Positions 1-7,817 of a DNA stretch of 23,239 nt are shown here, piece by piece. The stretch's first letter is position 1. Every line of letters starts with the position of its first letter. A program made the translations under genes and the position numbers. Origin of the DNA: UBA1189 sp045612925 (GTDB lineage: Bacteria; Bacteroidota; Bacteroidia; Bacteroidales; Bacteroidaceae); the NCBI GenBank assembly GCA_045612925.1, contig JAZKZX010000073.1, forward strand, positions 1 through 23,239. The letters run 5' to 3'. A model generated the notes under the pieces. The model saw only the letters and a program-made list of their open reading frames with translations, searched no databases and had not been told where the DNA came from.

Positions 1-235
1 CCCATCCATAACCGATGAATCTTTCATCATTAAATCTACTCTAATGACATATCGGGAATCAATCACTCTTTCGAGCGGCTGTGCCCGTGTTATGGGTAGG
101 TCGGATACGCGTTACTCACCCGTGCGCCGGTCGTCACCCAAAGAAGCAAGCTTCTTCTGTGCTACCCCTCGACTTGCATGTGTTAAGCCTGTAGCTAGCG
201 TTCATCCTGAGCCAGGATCAAACTCTTCATTGTAA
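1..235 (-). rRNA. rrs: 16S ribosomal RNA, 5' end (partial)
   Basis: The reverse complement begins with AGAGTTTGATCCTGGCTCAG, the universal 16S 5' motif, followed by GATGAACGCTAGCTACAGGC and an AACACATGCAAGTCGAGGGG segment typical of Bacteroidales. About 230 nt are present; the rest lies left of the window. The variable V1 helix (AGAAGAAGCTTGCTTCTTT) and the conserved GGCGCACGGGTGAGTAACGC are visible. The mature 5' end is estimated from alignment to the conserved start and could be off by several bases. Confidence 0.97.
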
Positions 236-451
236 AATATTTTTGTGACATCGTTAGATGTCTTTTTGACTCTGCTCGTGATGTATCCTTATCTACTTAA
301 AAGGAAATAAAAACTTGACGGTTCGTTCAATTACCCAATTCTATGACGACATCACAGAATTGCATCTTGTACTACTTGTCTGTATGGAAAATATTTTCAA
401 AGAACTCTTTCTTTCAACCATCTCAAGGGGTGTCCCTCTCGATTGCGGATG
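236..451 (-). promoter_or_regulatory. rrn operon leader with boxA-like element and hairpin
   Basis: Transcribed leader between the rrn promoter and the 16S 5' end. On the minus strand GTTCTTTGAAAA (positions 405-394) resembles the boxA antitermination element of rRNA leaders. A 6-bp stem with a 4-nt loop (GACATC/GATGTC, 247-262) lies just before the mature 16S. No gene is supported here; the ORFs crossing it are short and antisense to the leader. The boxA call is an inference from similarity to bacterial boxA, not a proven site. Confidence 0.5.
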
Positions 452-483
452 CAAAGGTAGATACTTTTATATTACCCACCAAA
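452..483 (-). promoter_or_regulatory. rrn promoter, Bacteroidota type
   Basis: On the minus strand TTTG (483-480) is followed by a 20-nt spacer and TACCTTTG (459-452), an exact match to the Bacteroidota sigma consensus TTTG-N19-21-TAnnTTTG. It drives 16S with a leader of about 210 nt. Between 484 and 726 I see nothing else that can be supported. Confidence 0.8.
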
Positions 484-726
484 CTTTATCAAGACTTTTT
501 TTACAAGAAAATTCGCACTTTTTTACAATAGGCTGATTTTCAAAGGGAGTCACAGGAGAACTATCCTCAAAGAAGGAAACAAATTGACATCTTTATGTTG
601 CAAAACATCGTTTTTAGATAAAAAAGCTGCCACATAGGATAGATGTGGTACAATTGAACTTTTCGTAAAAAAACAAAGACTAATGATAAATGTAACCTCA
701 ACAAAAAAGATTATAGGCAAAGAAAA

Positions 727-762
727 GAGCAAGGGAGGATGCCATAGCACTCTCCCTTGCTC
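727..762 (-). terminator. Intrinsic terminator of the efflux operon
   Basis: A perfect 11-bp inverted repeat (GAGCAAGGGAG / CTCCCTTGCTC, 14-nt loop). On the minus strand it is followed by a T-rich run (TTTTCTTT). It lies about 45 nt past the stop codon of the last efflux-operon gene. Confidence 0.85.
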
Positions 763-765
763 GTC

Positions 766-806
766 CCTATACTATATATTATATATAGGTATGTGTGTGT
801 GTGTGT
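766..806. repeat. Low-complexity TA and TG microsatellite
   Basis: An alternating TA-rich stretch (about 766-789) runs into seven consecutive TG dinucleotides (792-806). It lies between the PII-like stop codon and the operon terminator, so it would be in the 3' untranslated region. No function is indicated. Confidence 0.8.
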
Positions 807-808
807 AA

Positions 809-1102
809 TCAGATGCTCTTCTCAACATCCCACACGAATGCGCGGAGTCCGAGACGCTCGGTCTCTTTGTCGATGCGGTGCAACTCTGCAAGCAGAGGGT
901 CGACCTGCTCATCGCGAACTACGGTGAGAATAGCCGAGCACATTGAGGGCCATGCGTGACTACCATAATGTGGTTCACCAGTCTTGCTGCCACGCCCTTG
1001 AATTTGGGGGAACATGGAGAAACCACGACAGTTGAAGTGGTCGAGCGTAGAGAGCATCTTCTCTTGATATGCCTGATCGTAGGCGATAAATATAGATTTC
1101 AT
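809..1102 (-). CDS. Small PII-like (GlnB-fold) protein of the efflux operon
   Basis: A 97-residue protein. It begins with a beta-strand-like MKSIFIAYD, has a central Gly-rich loop (about residues 34-50: IQGRGSKTGEPHYGSHAWP) and ends with a second beta-alpha-beta half (AILTVVRDEQVDPLLAELHRI...GLRAFVWDVE). This resembles the PII/GlnB ferredoxin-like fold with its T-loop. PII-like small proteins are known beside RND exporters in other bacteria and are thought to sense a metabolite or ion; that is family-level analogy. It is the last gene before the terminator, 140 nt after the RND gene and separated from it by a palindromic repeat. The canonical uridylylation tyrosine of GlnB is not evident. The exact subfamily and the ligand are unknown. 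Confidence 0.7.
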   Translation of the reverse strand: MKSIFIAYDQAYQEKMLSTLDHFNCRGFSMFPQIQGRGSKTGEPHYGSHAWPSMCSAILTVVRDEQVDPLLAELHRIDKETERLGLRAFVWDVEKSI

Positions 1103-1112
1103 GTTAATAAAG

Positions 1113-1238
1113 GGCCTCCCCCTACCCCTCCCAGGAGGGGTGATGCAAGCGTGCGGGGATAAGGACTTTTTTAGTTTGTACTATTTTCATTCAGTGGTCT
1201 CCAGAGCCCCTCCTTTAATGGAGGGGTTAGAGGAGGCC
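1113..1238. repeat. Composite palindromic repeat (CCCCTCC/GGAGGGG class), copy 1
   Basis: Outer arms GGCCTCCCCCTACCCCTCC (1113-1131) and the near-perfect reverse complement at 1220-1238. Each arm also forms a small hairpin on its own: CCCCTCC-CA-GGAGGGG at 1125-1140 and CCCCTCC-tttaat-GGAGGGG at 1207-1226. It fills nearly the whole gap between the RND pump stop and the PII-like start. A related element lies at 8784-8899, so this is a dispersed family. It may act as an mRNA hairpin that lowers expression of, or stabilises mRNA upstream of, the PII-like gene (inference). Confidence 0.85.
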
Positions 1239-1242
1239 GACC

Positions 1243-4200
1243 TTACTCTTCTCTTCTTCTCTTCTTGCTCTTAATCATCGAGCCCTTGTTCTCTTCCCAA
1301 TATGCATCGAGGACGAGCTGTTTGCTATGCTTGCGACGGGCTTTATTAAATCCGACACCGCAGAACATACAGTAGAGTACGGGCACAAGTATCAAGGTAA
1401 GAAGGGTTGATACGGTGAGACCACCGATTACCGAGATACCCAAGGGACGCCACATCTCAGAGCCTTCACCCTTGTCAAGTGCCATGGGCACCATACCGAG
1501 AATGGTAGTGAGAGTGGTCATGAGCACGGGACGCAAACGGCTCTTGGCTGCAGTAATAGAGGCCTGAATAGCGCTCATTCCACGCTCTCGGCATAGCTTG
1601 GTATAATCAATAAGCACAATACCATTCTTCACCACAATACCGAAAAGCATGATACATCCCATAAGACTCATCACATTAAGGTTGGTGCCAGTGATTGCCA
1701 ATGCAAGGATTACACCTGCGATAGACATAGGCACGGCAGTGATGATGATGAAGGGGTCGGTGAACGACTCGAACTGTGAGGCCAGTACGATGAACACGAG
1801 CAGTATGATGAGCACTCCCAACAAGCCAAGGTCAGCAAACGATTCTTGTTGTTCCTCGAAGTCACCAGCGAGGTTCACATTGATACCCAAGGGGATATCC
1901 ATGCCCTTGATGACCTTGTTGGCCTCGGCAACGACGGTACCCATCGGTACGCCAGCACTGATGATAGCCTTCACGGTGTTGATACGCTCGCGATCTTTGC
2001 GGTCAATTGAGGGGGGCGAGAATCGCTCCACTACAGTACCCACATCCTTGATGCGTACAGCACTGCCGTTGTTACTATATATTAGGATGTTCTCAATGTC
2101 CTCAATGCTGGTACGGAACTCGGGAGCATAGCGTACCTTAATGTAATGCTCGTCACCATCCTCACGGTAGTACGAGGCAGTAGAACCGTTGATGCGGTTG
2201 CGCAGGTAGGTAGCTGCAGTAGAGAGATTCAGTCCGTGACGGGCGAGTTTCTCACGATCAAAGTCGACCTGGATTTCGGGTTGATAGTCTGAACGGCTAA
2301 TACGCACCTCGCTGACACCATTAATCTTCTTCAGCTCGTTACGCAACTCTCGGGCCACCTTGTCGGTAGCATCAAAGTCGTAACCATAGATCTCAAAGTC
2401 AACAGATGACTGTCCGCCCATACCCGAGTTACCACCGGCACTTACAGTAAAGCGATCAATCTCGGGATAACGATTCAAGTCGGCACGGATATGTTCTGAA
2501 ATCTCGAAGAGTGTACGCTCACGCTCATCGGGATCGACGAGAGTAATATTGAACGAACCGATGTGGCTACCATTATCCTGCATTGATGCGAAGGTGTTGT
2601 CCTCGCTGGCTTGACCTACGGTGTAGTTCACCACGCGTGCCTCGGTCTTAAAGTCGGTCATCCACTTGTCTGCAAGTCCCTTTGTGATAGCATGAGTGCG
2701 CTCGGTTCGTGTACCGATAGGCATGTAGAGTTTTACTGTGAGACGGCTGTCGTCTGATGCAGGGAAGAACTCCGAACCTACATACTTAGCCGTGAAGAAG
2801 CAAGCTGCGCAGAGGATGATGCAGACTGAAAGCACCGTCTTACGATGGCGAACAGCCCTGTTGATCATGCGACCATACCAGACATCCAGTTTGTCAAGCA
2901 TACGCTCTATGGGGACATAGATGATATTGTAGGCCAAGCTATGCTTTTTCTTCAGTTTCAACAGTTGTGAACAAAGCATGGGAGTGAGCGTAAGAGCCGA
3001 CACAGTAGATACTGTAAGGATGACACACATCATCCAACCGAGCTGCTTGAACATCATACCCATCATGCCACCAGCAAGTGTCATGGGGAAGAATACCGCA
3101 ATCATCGTAAGTGTAGAGGCCACCACGGAGATAGCCACCTCATTGGTAGCATGGATAGCTGCCTGCTTGGGATCGGCACCACGCTCGATGTGGGTGGTCA
3201 CATTCTCCAACACCACAATGGCATCGTCCACCACCATACCGATAGCAATAGAGAGACATGCCAACGAAATCATATTGAGTGAACCGTCAGAAATAGCAAG
3301 GTAGATAAACGAAGCCACCAACGAAATGGGAATGGTGATGGCAATCACGAAGGTGGCACGCCAGCGTCCAAGGAAGAGGAACACGACAACAACCACGAAC
3401 AAGAGTGCATAAAACACTGTCTCGGCCAATCCACTGATAGAGTTCTCGATATTCTCCGAGGTATTGGCCACGATACCAATCTTCACATCAGAGGGAAGAT
3501 TCTCCTGCAACTTGGGGAGCATTTTGAGCACCTTATTGGAAATCTCCACTGAGTTGGCGCCCGACTGCTTCTGTACGATGATAGTAGCACCACGCACACC
3601 ATTAGTAAAGGTCATCTGTCCGCGCTCCTGAATAGTGTCAACAACTTCGGCCACATCGCGCAAGTAGATGTCGCTACCATTCATCGACGCGACAACGATA
3701 TTCTCCATCTCCTTGGGGTCCTTGAACTCACCTTCTACACGAAGCGGGAAGGTCTCATTACCGATATCGAATGTACCACCAGGGATATTCATATTCTCGG
3801 CCGAGATAATACTGCTGATGGCCTCGATACTGAGGTTATAGGCCTCGAGCTTCACGGGATCACAGTATACATATATCTCGCGCTCGGCAGCACCACCGAT
3901 AGAAACCGAACCTACACCAGGGATACGGGCCAAGGGGTTGGCGACATTGTCGTCGAGGATTTTGTAGAGTCCATTGGTAGACTGGTCGGCCTGTACCGAG
4001 AGGATAAGGATAGGCATCATGTCGGAGTCGAACTTCAAGATGATGGGTGTGCTCACCGCATCGGGCAGAGCCGATGATATCATGTCGAGCTTGTCGCGTA
4101 CATCATTGGTGAGGTCGTCAATATCGTGTCCATACTCAAATTGGAGTGTGATGAGCGACATGTTCTCCGATGACTTCGAAGTGATGTGCTTAAGGTTTGC

Positions 4201-4422
4201 CACCGAGTTGAGCGTGCTCTCCAAAGGACGCGTAACATTGTTCTCAATATCCGAAGCACTGGCACCCGAATAAGAGGTCATCACCATAATGGTGTTGGTA
4301 TCCATCTTGGGGTACAAGTCTACGGGAAGTTTAGTGACCGAGAATACACCAAACACCACAATGGCGGCGAAGATGAGTGCGGTCATAATCGGTCGTTTGA
4401 CCGAACCTTCATATAAACTCAT
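1243..4422 (-). CDS. RND efflux pump, inner-membrane transporter (AcrB/MexB-like, HAE type)
   Basis: A 1059-residue RND permease that should export toxic compounds from the periplasm or inner membrane using the proton gradient, in a trimer docked to a fusion protein and an outer-membrane channel. The N-terminal first TM (KRPIMTALIFAA), the periplasmic porter domain and the TM bundle follow the family order. The proton-relay residues are visible: the Asp pair in IAIGMVVDDAIVVLENV (D399/D400), Lys in the VVKNGIVLIDY helix and Arg in SRLRPVLMTTLTTILGMVP. The DD pair and lack of metal-type motifs favour drug or amphiphile transport over heavy metals, but the substrate is not predictable. The C-terminus is strongly basic (KSKKRRREE). 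It starts 30 nt after the fusion protein gene, so the two are almost certainly co-transcribed. Confidence 0.95.
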   Translation of the reverse strand: MSLYEGSVKRPIMTALIFAAIVVFGVFSVTKLPVDLYPKMDTNTIMVMTSYSGASASDIENNVTRPLESTLNSVANLKHITSKSSENMSLITLQFEYGHDIDDLTNDVRDKLDMISSALPDAVSTPIILKFDSDMMPILILSVQADQSTNGLYKILDDNVANPLARIPGVGSVSIGGAAEREIYVYCDPVKLEAYNLSIEAISSIISAENMNIPGGTFDIGNETFPLRVEGEFKDPKEMENIVVASMNGSDIYLRDVAEVVDTIQERGQMTFTNGVRGATIIVQKQSGANSVEISNKVLKMLPKLQENLPSDVKIGIVANTSENIENSISGLAETVFYALLFVVVVVFLFLGRWRATFVIAITIPISLVASFIYLAISDGSLNMISLACLSIAIGMVVDDAIVVLENVTTHIERGADPKQAAIHATNEVAISVVASTLTMIAVFFPMTLAGGMMGMMFKQLGWMMCVILTVSTVSALTLTPMLCSQLLKLKKKHSLAYNIIYVPIERMLDKLDVWYGRMINRAVRHRKTVLSVCIILCAACFFTAKYVGSEFFPASDDSRLTVKLYMPIGTRTERTHAITKGLADKWMTDFKTEARVVNYTVGQASEDNTFASMQDNGSHIGSFNITLVDPDERERTLFEISEHIRADLNRYPEIDRFTVSAGGNSGMGGQSSVDFEIYGYDFDATDKVARELRNELKKINGVSEVRISRSDYQPEIQVDFDREKLARHGLNLSTAATYLRNRINGSTASYYREDGDEHYIKVRYAPEFRTSIEDIENILIYSNNGSAVRIKDVGTVVERFSPPSIDRKDRERINTVKAIISAGVPMGTVVAEANKVIKGMDIPLGINVNLAGDFEEQQESFADLGLLGVLIILLVFIVLASQFESFTDPFIIITAVPMSIAGVILALAITGTNLNVMSLMGCIMLFGIVVKNGIVLIDYTKLCRERGMSAIQASITAAKSRLRPVLMTTLTTILGMVPMALDKGEGSEMWRPLGISVIGGLTVSTLLTLILVPVLYCMFCGVGFNKARRKHSKQLVLDAYWEENKGSMIKSKKRRREE

Positions 4423-4452
4423 GTTATTCTTATTTTGAATGATGAATTAATA

Positions 4453-5475
4453 TCACTTTTCCAGTCTCACCTCAATACCATCGCTTAAGCGACCCTGGCC
4501 TGCGACAACTACGGTAGCTCCGTCAGCAACACCACCGATGAGTTCGTAGGCATCGCCAAGACGCTGACCAAGCTCTACCTTCACATAGTTTACCTTACCA
4601 TTGTCATATACATATACAAAGCGTTCGCCTGAACCGGGCTGCTTCACGATAGCCATGTCGGGTACCACCACACGATTCTCGGTACCGAAGTTGAGTTGAG
4701 CACGAGCAAACATACCAGGGCGTACCTTCTCATCCTTGTTGGCAAGAGTGAGTTCCACGGGGAAGGTGTGGGTAGCAGCATTGATGGTGGGATACTTGAG
4801 TGATACTGTAGCGGTGAATGACTCGCCAGGCAATGCATCGAGGGTGATAGTAGCCTTGTCGCCTTTCTCTACTTTAGAGTAGTAGTTCTCCGATACATTG
4901 ACGAGCAACTTCACGGGACGAATCTGCTCTACGGTGAGGATGGCTGCACCTGCATAGAGGTCGCCATTGTCATAGTTGCGAGCAGTAACGATACCATCGA
5001 TGGGGCTCAAGAGCTGAGTATTCTCCATGATATTGTTGTACTGGGTCTCTGCCACCTCGAGCGACATCTTGGCATTATCAAACTCTGCTTTTGACACACC
5101 ACCCACTGCATAAAGTTCCTTGATACGGGCAAAGTCCACCTTCTGATTCTCAATCTGCAAGGTGAGCTGAGTGAGGTTGGCCGCATCCATCTTCACCAGC
5201 TTCTGTCCCTTGCGCACATGATCACCTACCTCAACGAAGATTTCGCTGATGCGTCCAGGGCTTTGAGGAGCAATATTGTTCTTCACTTCAGCCTCAACAG
5301 TACCTACATAGTCTCGCACCTGATCTACAGGACGCACATACACTTGAGCCACTTTTACAGCGGGTTTTACCTCTTCGATAGTCGCTGTGGGCTGTGCCTC
5401 CTGCGACTTTCCTCCACATGCAGCGAGCAGGGCTGTCATAGCCAATGCTGCAAACGAGAATGCTTTTCTTTCCAT
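4453..5475 (-). CDS. RND efflux periplasmic adaptor (membrane fusion lipoprotein)
   Basis: A 340-residue HlyD/AcrA-family adaptor bridging the RND pump and the outer-membrane channel. It starts with a lipoprotein signal: MERKAFSFAALAMTALLAAC has a lipobox LAAC with Cys20 as the likely lipidated residue. Then come the first biotinyl-lipoyl half (VEAEVKNNIAPQSPGRISEIFVEVGDHVRKGQKL), a short helical hairpin (about residues 95-140), the second lipoyl half (ENTQLLSPIDGIVTARNYDNGDLY), a beta-barrel and a membrane-proximal domain ending GQGRLSDGIEVRLEK. It lies between the channel and pump genes. The 148-nt gap upstream carries a 22-nt-period repeat array. No Shine-Dalgarno is seen, as is usual in this phylum. 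Confidence 0.94.
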   Translation of the reverse strand: MERKAFSFAALAMTALLAACGGKSQEAQPTATIEEVKPAVKVAQVYVRPVDQVRDYVGTVEAEVKNNIAPQSPGRISEIFVEVGDHVRKGQKLVKMDAANLTQLTLQIENQKVDFARIKELYAVGGVSKAEFDNAKMSLEVAETQYNNIMENTQLLSPIDGIVTARNYDNGDLYAGAAILTVEQIRPVKLLVNVSENYYSKVEKGDKATITLDALPGESFTATVSLKYPTINAATHTFPVELTLANKDEKVRPGMFARAQLNFGTENRVVVPDMAIVKQPGSGERFVYVYDNGKVNYVKVELGQRLGDAYELIGGVADGATVVVAGQGRLSDGIEVRLEK

Positions 5476-5522
5476 TTTGTATTTATTTTATATGATTTCG
5501 TTTTACTTTATGCTGTTTTCTT

Positions 5523-5605
5523 ACACCTTGAAAAAATATTATCACACCTATGAAAAACTTTTTTTATACCTATGAAAATATTTTTTCACACTAACGAAAA
5601 ACAAC
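5523..5605. repeat. Tandem repeat array, four units of 21-22 nt
   Basis: Four degenerate units start with ACACC, ACACC, ATACC and ACACT at 5523, 5544, 5566 and 5588 (spacing 21, 22, 22). Most units have the form TTTTTC - ACACCTAT - GAAAAA, so AT-rich arms form a dyad around an 8-nt core. The array lies inside the efflux operon, between the tolC-like stop and the adaptor start. The 22-nt period matches the second array at 18801. The function is unknown. Confidence 0.75.
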
Positions 5606-5623
5606 AATCACTATCTGCTATGC

Positions 5624-6961
5624 TTACTTCACATACTCCTTACCCTGCAACTTATCTAAGTCAGCCTTGGCAGTGAGGTAATCGTAGATTGACTGCGCAT
5701 AGGTGAGACGAGCCTGTGTGAGTGCTACCTCGGCGCTATTGAGTTCGAGCACCGTACCGCGACCCACTTCGTAGAGTTTTTCTGCAATATCTCGTCCCTT
5801 CTGGGCCTGCGTGATAGCCTCCTTATTGCTTGACACCTGCTCGGCACTCGCGGCCATGCTATTGAGATAACTCTGCTGCTGCATAGCCAGCTGGCGTGCG
5901 GTGTAGTCGCGATTCTTCATCAGCTGAGCTATCTGGATATTGGTTTTCTTCACGGTAGAGAAGTTGCTGTACTTGAAGAGGGGTACGCTAACGCTCAATG
6001 AGATGTTGCTATATGGGTTCCACTCGTACTCCTTGAACTTGAAGTCCTCTGCCATGCAAGTGTACATATAGTTGAACTGTAAGGCCACTATGGGGGCGAA
6101 GTTCTGCTTGTTAAGTGAAAGAGATTGCTGCAACATACGGGTATTCATATCCATCTGTAGCAATGAAGTATTATTACTCAACGAAGTACTATCGGCAGTG
6201 AGGACACCTGCAAATACTGCCTCCTCGTAGTCAGCGAGGTTACCATCGAGCACGAATTCCGTTTCAGGCTCAATGTTCATGAGCACCACCAACTGCAGGC
6301 GTGAGAGTTCTACCGCATTGCGAGCCGAGATCACCGAAGGCTGCAAGTTACGCATCTGTACCTCAGCACTAATCTTGTCATACTCGCTCACCCTACCCTG
6401 CTCAAACTTGGCCTTGACGATATTAAAATTAGCCTCAGCTTGTGCATAACTCTTCTCAAGCACCGCATAGCTATCTTGTGCCAGCAGCATCTGGTAGAAT
6501 GCCTTGGTCACTTGATTCACGAGGTCCTGCTTTGAGGCGCGTGCCTGCTCTACTGCCAATTCCACATCAGTCTTGGTGAGTTTCATGCTCTTGTAGAGCG
6601 CAGGGGCAAATATGGGAAGGCTTACGGTGAGACCGCCCTGATACTGGTTAGGAATACCGATTTCAAACTTCTGTCCTGCCATCACCATCGTCTGCTTCTT
6701 GATGGTGCGTGTATAAGCACCTGAGAGCGATGCCTCGGGCAGCAAACCCATCACCGTCTCTTTGTCAGAGATCTTCTTCAACTCAACAGTTTGGTCGGCA
6801 ACCTCAATCGTAGGGTTATCGCTCAAGGCTATCTCTATCGCCTTGTTGAGTGTCAACCTCAATGACTCCTGTGCCGTGGCGCCCAGCGCACATAGCGCAA
6901 AGACAGCCATCATCATCGGCCGTATGCCGATAGTCCACATCTTTTCCATTATCAATTTCAT
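5624..6961 (-). CDS. TolC-family outer-membrane efflux channel
   Basis: A 445-residue outer-membrane factor that should form the trimeric beta-barrel and alpha-barrel exit duct of the pump. The N-terminus has a signal peptide (hydrophobic MMMAVFALCALG, likely cleavage after ATA in GATAQE). Two OEP repeats follow, each beginning with a TLNKAIEIAL / QARLTYAQSIYDY-type helix; the long amphipathic helices are rich in Gln, Ala and Asn. The protein ends with ARLTYAQSIYDYLTAKADLDKLQGKEYVK, typical of TolC homologues. Internal Met5 or Met8 could be the true start, since the signal peptide works from any of them. It begins 11 nt after the tetR stop, so it is in the same transcript. Confidence 0.93.
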   Translation of the reverse strand: MKLIMEKMWTIGIRPMMMAVFALCALGATAQESLRLTLNKAIEIALSDNPTIEVADQTVELKKISDKETVMGLLPEASLSGAYTRTIKKQTMVMAGQKFEIGIPNQYQGGLTVSLPIFAPALYKSMKLTKTDVELAVEQARASKQDLVNQVTKAFYQMLLAQDSYAVLEKSYAQAEANFNIVKAKFEQGRVSEYDKISAEVQMRNLQPSVISARNAVELSRLQLVVLMNIEPETEFVLDGNLADYEEAVFAGVLTADSTSLSNNTSLLQMDMNTRMLQQSLSLNKQNFAPIVALQFNYMYTCMAEDFKFKEYEWNPYSNISLSVSVPLFKYSNFSTVKKTNIQIAQLMKNRDYTARQLAMQQQSYLNSMAASAEQVSSNKEAITQAQKGRDIAEKLYEVGRGTVLELNSAEVALTQARLTYAQSIYDYLTAKADLDKLQGKEYVK

Positions 6962-6972
6962 TATATATATTA

Positions 6973-7584
6973 TTATTTCAAATTCTTGATAATCTCCAAC
7001 CCCTTTTCTGTAGCCATACCACGCAATAGTACAAGTACTACCGAATTATAGATGACTTCTGCCGGGTAGTTGCGCACCGAAGGGTTTCTCAACAACTTGT
7101 CTATCTGAAACCCGTCTTGCTTAAGGAACACCTCATAGTCGATTTCATCTCGTAGTAAACCCTGCTTCACACCTTCTTGCAGCCACCCCTTCACATAGCC
7201 GAAGTGCTCGGCATGCATACGGTCAAAATAGGCTTCCAAATCGGAATAGCGCATCAACTCTGTAAAAAAAAGTGGATTTACCTCCTTGCAATGTTCGATA
7301 ACTCGTTTGTAGAGCAAGAAAATCTGTTCCAACACATTAGTCGATTGCAGCAGAGTCTCTCTGATTGCCTCACAGAACGAAGCCGAGGTCAACTTTACTA
7401 CCTCAAAAAGCATAGCCTCCTTATCGGCAAAAGTTCCATAGAGAGTTTTCTTCGATATACCTAATTCGCTGGCCACATCATCCATGCGTACCTGCTTGAT
7501 GCCATGTTGTCGAAACAAGATGGCTGCAGCATTTATGATGCGCTCGCGCAAATCGGTTTTTTCGTTTACTTTCTCAGTGCACAT
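6973..7584 (-). CDS. TetR/AcrR-family transcriptional repressor of the efflux operon
   Basis: A 203-residue regulator. The N-terminal TetR DNA-binding domain (about residues 12-58) is clear: RERIINAAAILFRQHGIKQVRMDDVASELGISKKTLYGTF with the recognition helix at SKKTLYGTF. The C-terminal helical region should bind the inducer and dimerise; its sequence does not identify the ligand. It is the first gene of the efflux operon, and a perfect inverted repeat overlaps its promoter. The simplest reading is a self-repressing regulator that de-represses the pump when a substrate binds. Confidence 0.93.
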   Translation of the reverse strand: MCTEKVNEKTDLRERIINAAAILFRQHGIKQVRMDDVASELGISKKTLYGTFADKEAMLFEVVKLTSASFCEAIRETLLQSTNVLEQIFLLYKRVIEHCKEVNPLFFTELMRYSDLEAYFDRMHAEHFGYVKGWLQEGVKQGLLRDEIDYEVFLKQDGFQIDKLLRNPSVRNYPAEVIYNSVVLVLLRGMATEKGLEIIKNLK

Positions 7585-7612
7585 ATAGTTCTTTTATACT
7601 CCAAATCGAATG

Positions 7613-7653
7613 CAAAATTATTGGAAACTTTTAATGCAGCAAAAAGTTTCCAA
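7613..7653 (-). promoter_or_regulatory. Efflux operon promoter with inverted-repeat operator
   Basis: On the minus strand TTTG (7643-7640), a 19-nt spacer and TAATTTTG (7620-7613) match the Bacteroidota promoter. A perfect 12-bp inverted repeat TTGGAAACTTTT (7621-7632) / AAAAGTTTCCAA (7642-7653) with a 9-nt centre fills the spacer and covers the -33 box. That is the position expected for a TetR-family operator that blocks polymerase. Confidence 0.85.
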
Positions 7654-7749
7654 CACATTCCCACGCATTATAACATAGTTTGGCTAATAAGGATTACGAT
7701 TTCACATTTCATAACATTTTACACTTATCGAATGCACACTATAGATTAC

Positions 7750-7774
7750 AAAAAAGCCCTCCCAAAGGGAAGGC
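7750..7774 (-). terminator. Intrinsic terminator of the oxalate operon
   Basis: On the minus strand GCCTTCCC-TTT-GGGAGGGC is followed by TTTTTT. The stem has one mismatch. It lies 44 nt past the AEC transporter stop and upstream of the efflux operon promoter, so it separates the two operons. Confidence 0.88.
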
Positions 7775-7817
7775 ATTTTCTCCTATTAATATTGCACTCT
7801 GAGGTTTTAAGTCACAA

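Noticed and set aside
550..750. 66-aa open frame on the minus strand
   Set aside because: It overlaps the efflux operon terminator and has no family pattern.
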